Source: Nocardioides sp. CER19 (GTDB taxonomy: Bacteria > Actinomycetota > Actinomycetes > Propionibacteriales > Nocardioidaceae). Taken from it: a DNA stretch of 64,000 nt. The notes under the pieces were generated by a model. It saw only the letters and a list, made by a program, of their open reading frames with translations. It had not been told where the DNA came from and searched no databases. Position 1 is the stretch's first letter. Each line of letters starts with the position of its first letter. The translations under genes were made by a program, and so were the position numbers. Of the stretch, positions 61,250 to 64,000 are shown one piece after another. The stretch is taken from contig NZ_JARVWS010000002.1 of the NCBI RefSeq assembly GCF_029846275.1, positions 1,116,001-1,180,000 on the forward strand. Reading direction: 5' to 3'.

Positions 61250-62239
61250 CTACTCCTCCTCCGGTCGCAGGCGCAGTCGGGCGGCCACGCGCCGCAGGAG
61301 CCGGTCCGTCGCCTCGTCGACGTCGGGTCCGGGGCTCTGCCGGGCGTCCCAGAGCACCTGGAGGGGATCGGCGATGGCCACCATCTGTCCGCCGGGGGCG
61401 GTGTGGAGGAGCCGCGCCGAGGGCCAGACCGTCTGGTCTCGCGGCACACAGACGGTGACCTGGGCGTCGGCTGGAGCGCCGACCGGGACGAGCCCCGCGC
61501 CGGTGAGGTCGACGCCGCGCGACGCGTAGATCACCGCCCGGTCCGGGCGCCGCCAGGGCGCGAGCACATCCGCTGCGACGGCGCCGGAGATGACGGCATC
61601 CGCGGGCAGGACCCGGAGCGCCGCGAGCGTGGACTGCCAGACGGGCTCCAACCCGGACCAGTGGGTGGCGATGCCGCCGGGTCCGGGATAGGTGTCGAGC
61701 CAGTCCGTGAGGGTGCCGATGCTCGGGTCGGTCAGCTGCCAGGAGCCGTAACCGCCGCTGGCGACGCCGTCGGCGCGCAGGTGGGCGAGCAGTCGAGAGA
61801 CGCGGGACTGGTGCAGCCCCGTCAGGGCGGCGAGGTCGCTCTGCCGCAGCCGCCGGTCGGCGGGGGCCTCGAGAAGCCGCCGCAGCAGCGCGTGCCGGCC
61901 GACTCCTTGCGCTACTGGCCGAGGATCGTGCGGAGTCGACCGTGCGTCGGGGTCGTGGTCGACGATGAGGCCGGCGAAGTCGAGGTGGAGGTGACCGGTG
62001 TCGGTCGCCCAGGACCAGCCGAGGTCGGTCAGTCGGGCGCGCGCCGCGGGGGAGAGCCTGGGGGAGATGAGCAGCGAGTCCGCGGTGGGTGGTGGGTCGA
62101 CCTCACTCGGGCGGAGGCTGCGGCGCTTGGCAACGAGGTGAAAGCGGCGGCGGTGACCCTCGGTCGCAAGCGTCACCGCCGCTGACGCGGACTCGTGCAC
62201 GGTGATGCCGGCGCTGAGGGCAGCCTCCATCCAGGTCAT
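61250..62239 (-). CDS. AbiEi-like winged-helix regulator
   Basis: This 329-aa protein has a central winged helix (RRLRQSDLAALTGLHQSRVS plus RLLAHLRADGV, about 128-160). A C-terminal domain follows with VISGAVAADVLAPWRRPDRA and VIYASRGVDL. The order recalls AbiEi-type antitoxins of type IV toxin-antitoxin systems, but no AbiEii-type nucleotidyltransferase toxin lies next to it. It could equally be a stand-alone transcriptional regulator of the element. Confidence 0.55.
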   Translation of the reverse strand: MTWMEAALSAGITVHESASAAVTLATEGHRRRFHLVAKRRSLRPSEVDPPPTADSLLISPRLSPAARARLTDLGWSWATDTGHLHLDFAGLIVDHDPDARSTPHDPRPVAQGVGRHALLRRLLEAPADRRLRQSDLAALTGLHQSRVSRLLAHLRADGVASGGYGSWQLTDPSIGTLTDWLDTYPGPGGIATHWSGLEPVWQSTLAALRVLPADAVISGAVAADVLAPWRRPDRAVIYASRGVDLTGAGLVPVGAPADAQVTVCVPRDQTVWPSARLLHTAPGGQMVAIADPLQVLWDARQSPGPDVDEATDRLLRRVAARLRLRPEEE

Positions 62240-62357
62240 AGCGGGAAGTATGCCTGTTGCCGATAGAATGCGACGACGAGCATATTCTCTCGTGTGGGAC
62301 CGCCTGGCGCGCCGCGGGGCGTCCGCTCGGCGGCCGGGGCTGGGTCACAGACCCTCA

Positions 62358-62864
62358 TCAGGTCGTGGCGTCGAGAAATGTCCGGATCCGGTCGAGGTCG
62401 CTGCGGGTGAGGCCGCGGTTGGCCGTCGGTTTGATCAGCAGGCTGCGGGGCGTGGGCGGCTGTAGCCGGGCGAGCATGTCGGCGTCGTCGGGGATCGCGG
62501 TGTCGTCGGCCCAGATCAACTCGCGTCCGCTGTCGAGGATCGCGAGGGCGGCCCTGAGCTTGGCGGCGTCCGAGGCGTCCGGCGGGGCCGCGGCCTCCTC
62601 GTCGGTCAGGCACCGCTGCAGGGTGGGGAAGCCCCAGAGTGCCTCGAGCTGGCCGGCGAAGGGGCACCAGGTGGTGGCCCAGCGCAGCTCGAGGCGGCCT
62701 TCGCGGTGCCAGGCGCCGAGCTGGTCGGTGAGCGTCGGCGCCCACCGCATCCTCCAGCGCTGTCCGTAGGCGTAGGCGCTGGCCTGCCGGGGTGCGCGTC
62801 CCCAGCCGCGCGGGGCGTCGCAGTTGACGACCCCGTCGACGTCGAGAGCAAGCACCGGGGCCAT
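62358..62864 (-). CDS. HAD-like hydrolase domain protein
   Basis: This 168-aa protein starts APVLALDVDGVVNCD, the first HAD motif (DxDxV), and has LIWADDTAIPDDAD as the likely acidic fourth motif. The middle, RLELRWATTWCPFAG, carries the Thr of motif 2. Such short HAD proteins are frequent in actinobacterial mobile regions as putative phosphatases. The start at 62864 places motif 1 at the N-terminus; 62903 is also open. Confidence 0.7.
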   Translation of the reverse strand: MAPVLALDVDGVVNCDAPRGWGRAPRQASAYAYGQRWRMRWAPTLTDQLGAWHREGRLELRWATTWCPFAGQLEALWGFPTLQRCLTDEEAAAPPDASDAAKLRAALAILDSGRELIWADDTAIPDDADMLARLQPPTPRSLLIKPTANRGLTRSDLDRIRTFLDATT

Positions 62865-62941
62865 CTGGTCAGCATGGCCCGCGACGGTCGTGCCGCGCCA
62901 CATGGTTCACCGTGGCCGTGGGATCGCCCCGCGCGTCGCGG

Positions 62942-64000
62942 TCAGGCGGCGCGTCGGCGGGGCCGGCGGTGGCTGCGCTGCAGATCGGCGGTATCGACCG
63001 AGTGCTTGCTGACCCGGGCGCGTTCGCCGTTGCCGGTCGGCAGGGCGACCAGGATGCGGGCGGTGATCAGGTGCCGGATCGTCGGCACGCTGACCCCGAG
63101 CAGGGCGGCGGCCTCGTCGTGGGTGTAGCCGTCGGTGCGGAGCTGGTGCTGGCGGAGGGCCCACGCGGTGAGTGCGGTCCGGGTGGCGTGGGGGACGATC
63201 GTGATGCGGCCGCGCTTCTCCAGCGTCAGGCCGAGCCGGGCGGCGGCCTGGTGCAGGCTGGAGACGTTGTAGTCGAGCTCGGCGGCCAGGTCAGCCATGG
63301 TGGTGCCCGTCGCCAGGGCCGCACGCAACTCCTCGACGTCGGCCAGGGTGGCCGCCTTCTGGTCCGCGCGCCCATGGGGCAGCCGTCGGCTGGGCAAGGT
63401 GCCGTCGCGCAGGTAGCGGCGGGCCGTCACCGGGCTCAGGCCGAGATAGTCGGCGATCTCGTCGGGGCCGAGCAGGTCGACGCCGGCCTCGGTTGGCGAG
63501 ACCAGCCAGCCGGTCTCGAGCAGCTCGGCGTCGATCTCGTCGGCACGCCGGGCCAGCGCGCTCTGGTTGCCGGTGGTGCAGCGCTCCTGGGTGGGGACCA
63601 CCAGTCGGGCCGCGACGAGCGGCGGCAGGTCGGCGTCGATCCCGGCCTGGAGCTGGTCGGCGACGGCGAGGTAGGGGGCGGCGGTGGGGTCGTCGAGCAG
63701 GTAGTGCCGGTGGTGGACGTCGGCGCCGGGCAGGTGGCCCAGCGCCCGCTTGCGGATCCACTCCGGGAGCTCGGTGAGGGCGAGCTCGGTGCCGACCGCC
63801 TTGCGCAGGTCGTGCGGCACGGGGAGCTCGCTGCCGTCGAAGAGGTCGCTGGAGACGTCGAGGTCGAGCCGGGTCGCCGCGTTCTTCATCGTGCGGCGGA
63901 AGGATCCCTGCCCGGATCCGTGGCCGGTCAGGTCGGGGATGAGCCGGGCGTCCTGGTCCACGGTGCCGTCCGGGCCGGTGTGGAAGACATCGATGACCAC
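62942..64000 (-). CDS. Tyrosine recombinase with C-terminal HTH domains (partial)
   Basis: This partial protein runs off the window and its N-terminus is missing. The visible start contains the end of a tyrosine recombinase catalytic domain: PVPHDLRKAVGTELALTEL with His/Arg, RKRALGHLPG with the second His, and HHRHYLLDD with the nucleophile. Nearly 200 further residues hold two or three helix-turn-helix units (DEIADYLGLSPVTARRYLRD, AAALLGVSVPTIRHLI). A recombinase fused to excisionase-like domains is unusual and may regulate its own direction. Confidence 0.75.
   Translation of the reverse strand: MVIDVFHTGPDGTVDQDARLIPDLTGHGSGQGSFRRTMKNAATRLDLDVSSDLFDGSELPVPHDLRKAVGTELALTELPEWIRKRALGHLPGADVHHRHYLLDDPTAAPYLAVADQLQAGIDADLPPLVAARLVVPTQERCTTGNQSALARRADEIDAELLETGWLVSPTEAGVDLLGPDEIADYLGLSPVTARRYLRDGTLPSRRLPHGRADQKAATLADVEELRAALATGTTMADLAAELDYNVSSLHQAAARLGLTLEKRGRITIVPHATRTALTAWALRQHQLRTDGYTHDEAAALLGVSVPTIRHLITARILVALPTGNGERARVSKHSVDTADLQRSHRRPRRRAA

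Overview
This window is high-GC DNA with the gene density, GTG/ATG starts, leaderless-looking promoters and protein families of an actinomycete. A Nocardioides-type soil actinobacterium is my best guess, but the genus is inference. No rRNA, tRNA, complete insertion sequence or CRISPR array was seen. Much of the window is accessory DNA with clearly decayed genes.

Left part (1-22 kb). A YhgE/Pip-type membrane protein comes first. A catabolic or detoxification island follows: a six-gene leftward operon (two SDR oxidoreductases, a DUF4331 protein, an HSL-type esterase, a frameshifted DUF1348 gene, an MFS transporter), then Dps, a broken amidohydrolase, another SDR and a SnoaL-like protein. The island is closed by two divergent giant LuxR (LAL) regulators. 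Tandem TGACYGG boxes, mostly 11 bp apart, sit upstream of three of these transcription units and are good candidates for the operators of those regulators. Next come a DUF4304 gene framed by a 27-bp inverted repeat, an aldehyde dehydrogenase plus FUSC exporter pair, and the remains of an RNA-repair locus (a broken Hen1 start divergent from an intact RlaP-type nucleotidyltransferase).

Middle part (24-55 kb). This is a polymorphic-toxin region with three very large secreted YD-repeat/RHS proteins (24422-30337 +, 35514-40535 -, 45691-52761 +). Each has a different C-terminal tip and a small, different gene immediately downstream that is the natural immunity candidate. One of these overlaps its toxin by ATGA and another starts 5 bp after it. 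Between and beside them lie a truncated ndh/DUF1622 pair, a secreted Ca-binding thermonuclease that shares its promoter and leader with the third RHS gene, a small gene behind a perfect LexA-type box, TatA, a VC0807-type membrane protein, and two small unrecognised protein families present in several copies (family A: 103 aa; family B: about 50-aa HDGDGTW units). A decayed repeat R (about 110-150 bp) occurs three times, each time directly behind a gene's terminator.

Right part (55-64 kb). A fragment resembling the end of a mycofactocin-type glycosyltransferase marks the edge of an integrated element. It contains two overlapping tyrosine recombinases, small phage-like genes, two paralogous proteins built from a duplicated LTxxQxRALGI unit with a shared promoter, an AbiEi-like regulator, a HAD-type protein, and a third recombinase fused to helix-turn-helix domains that runs off the window.
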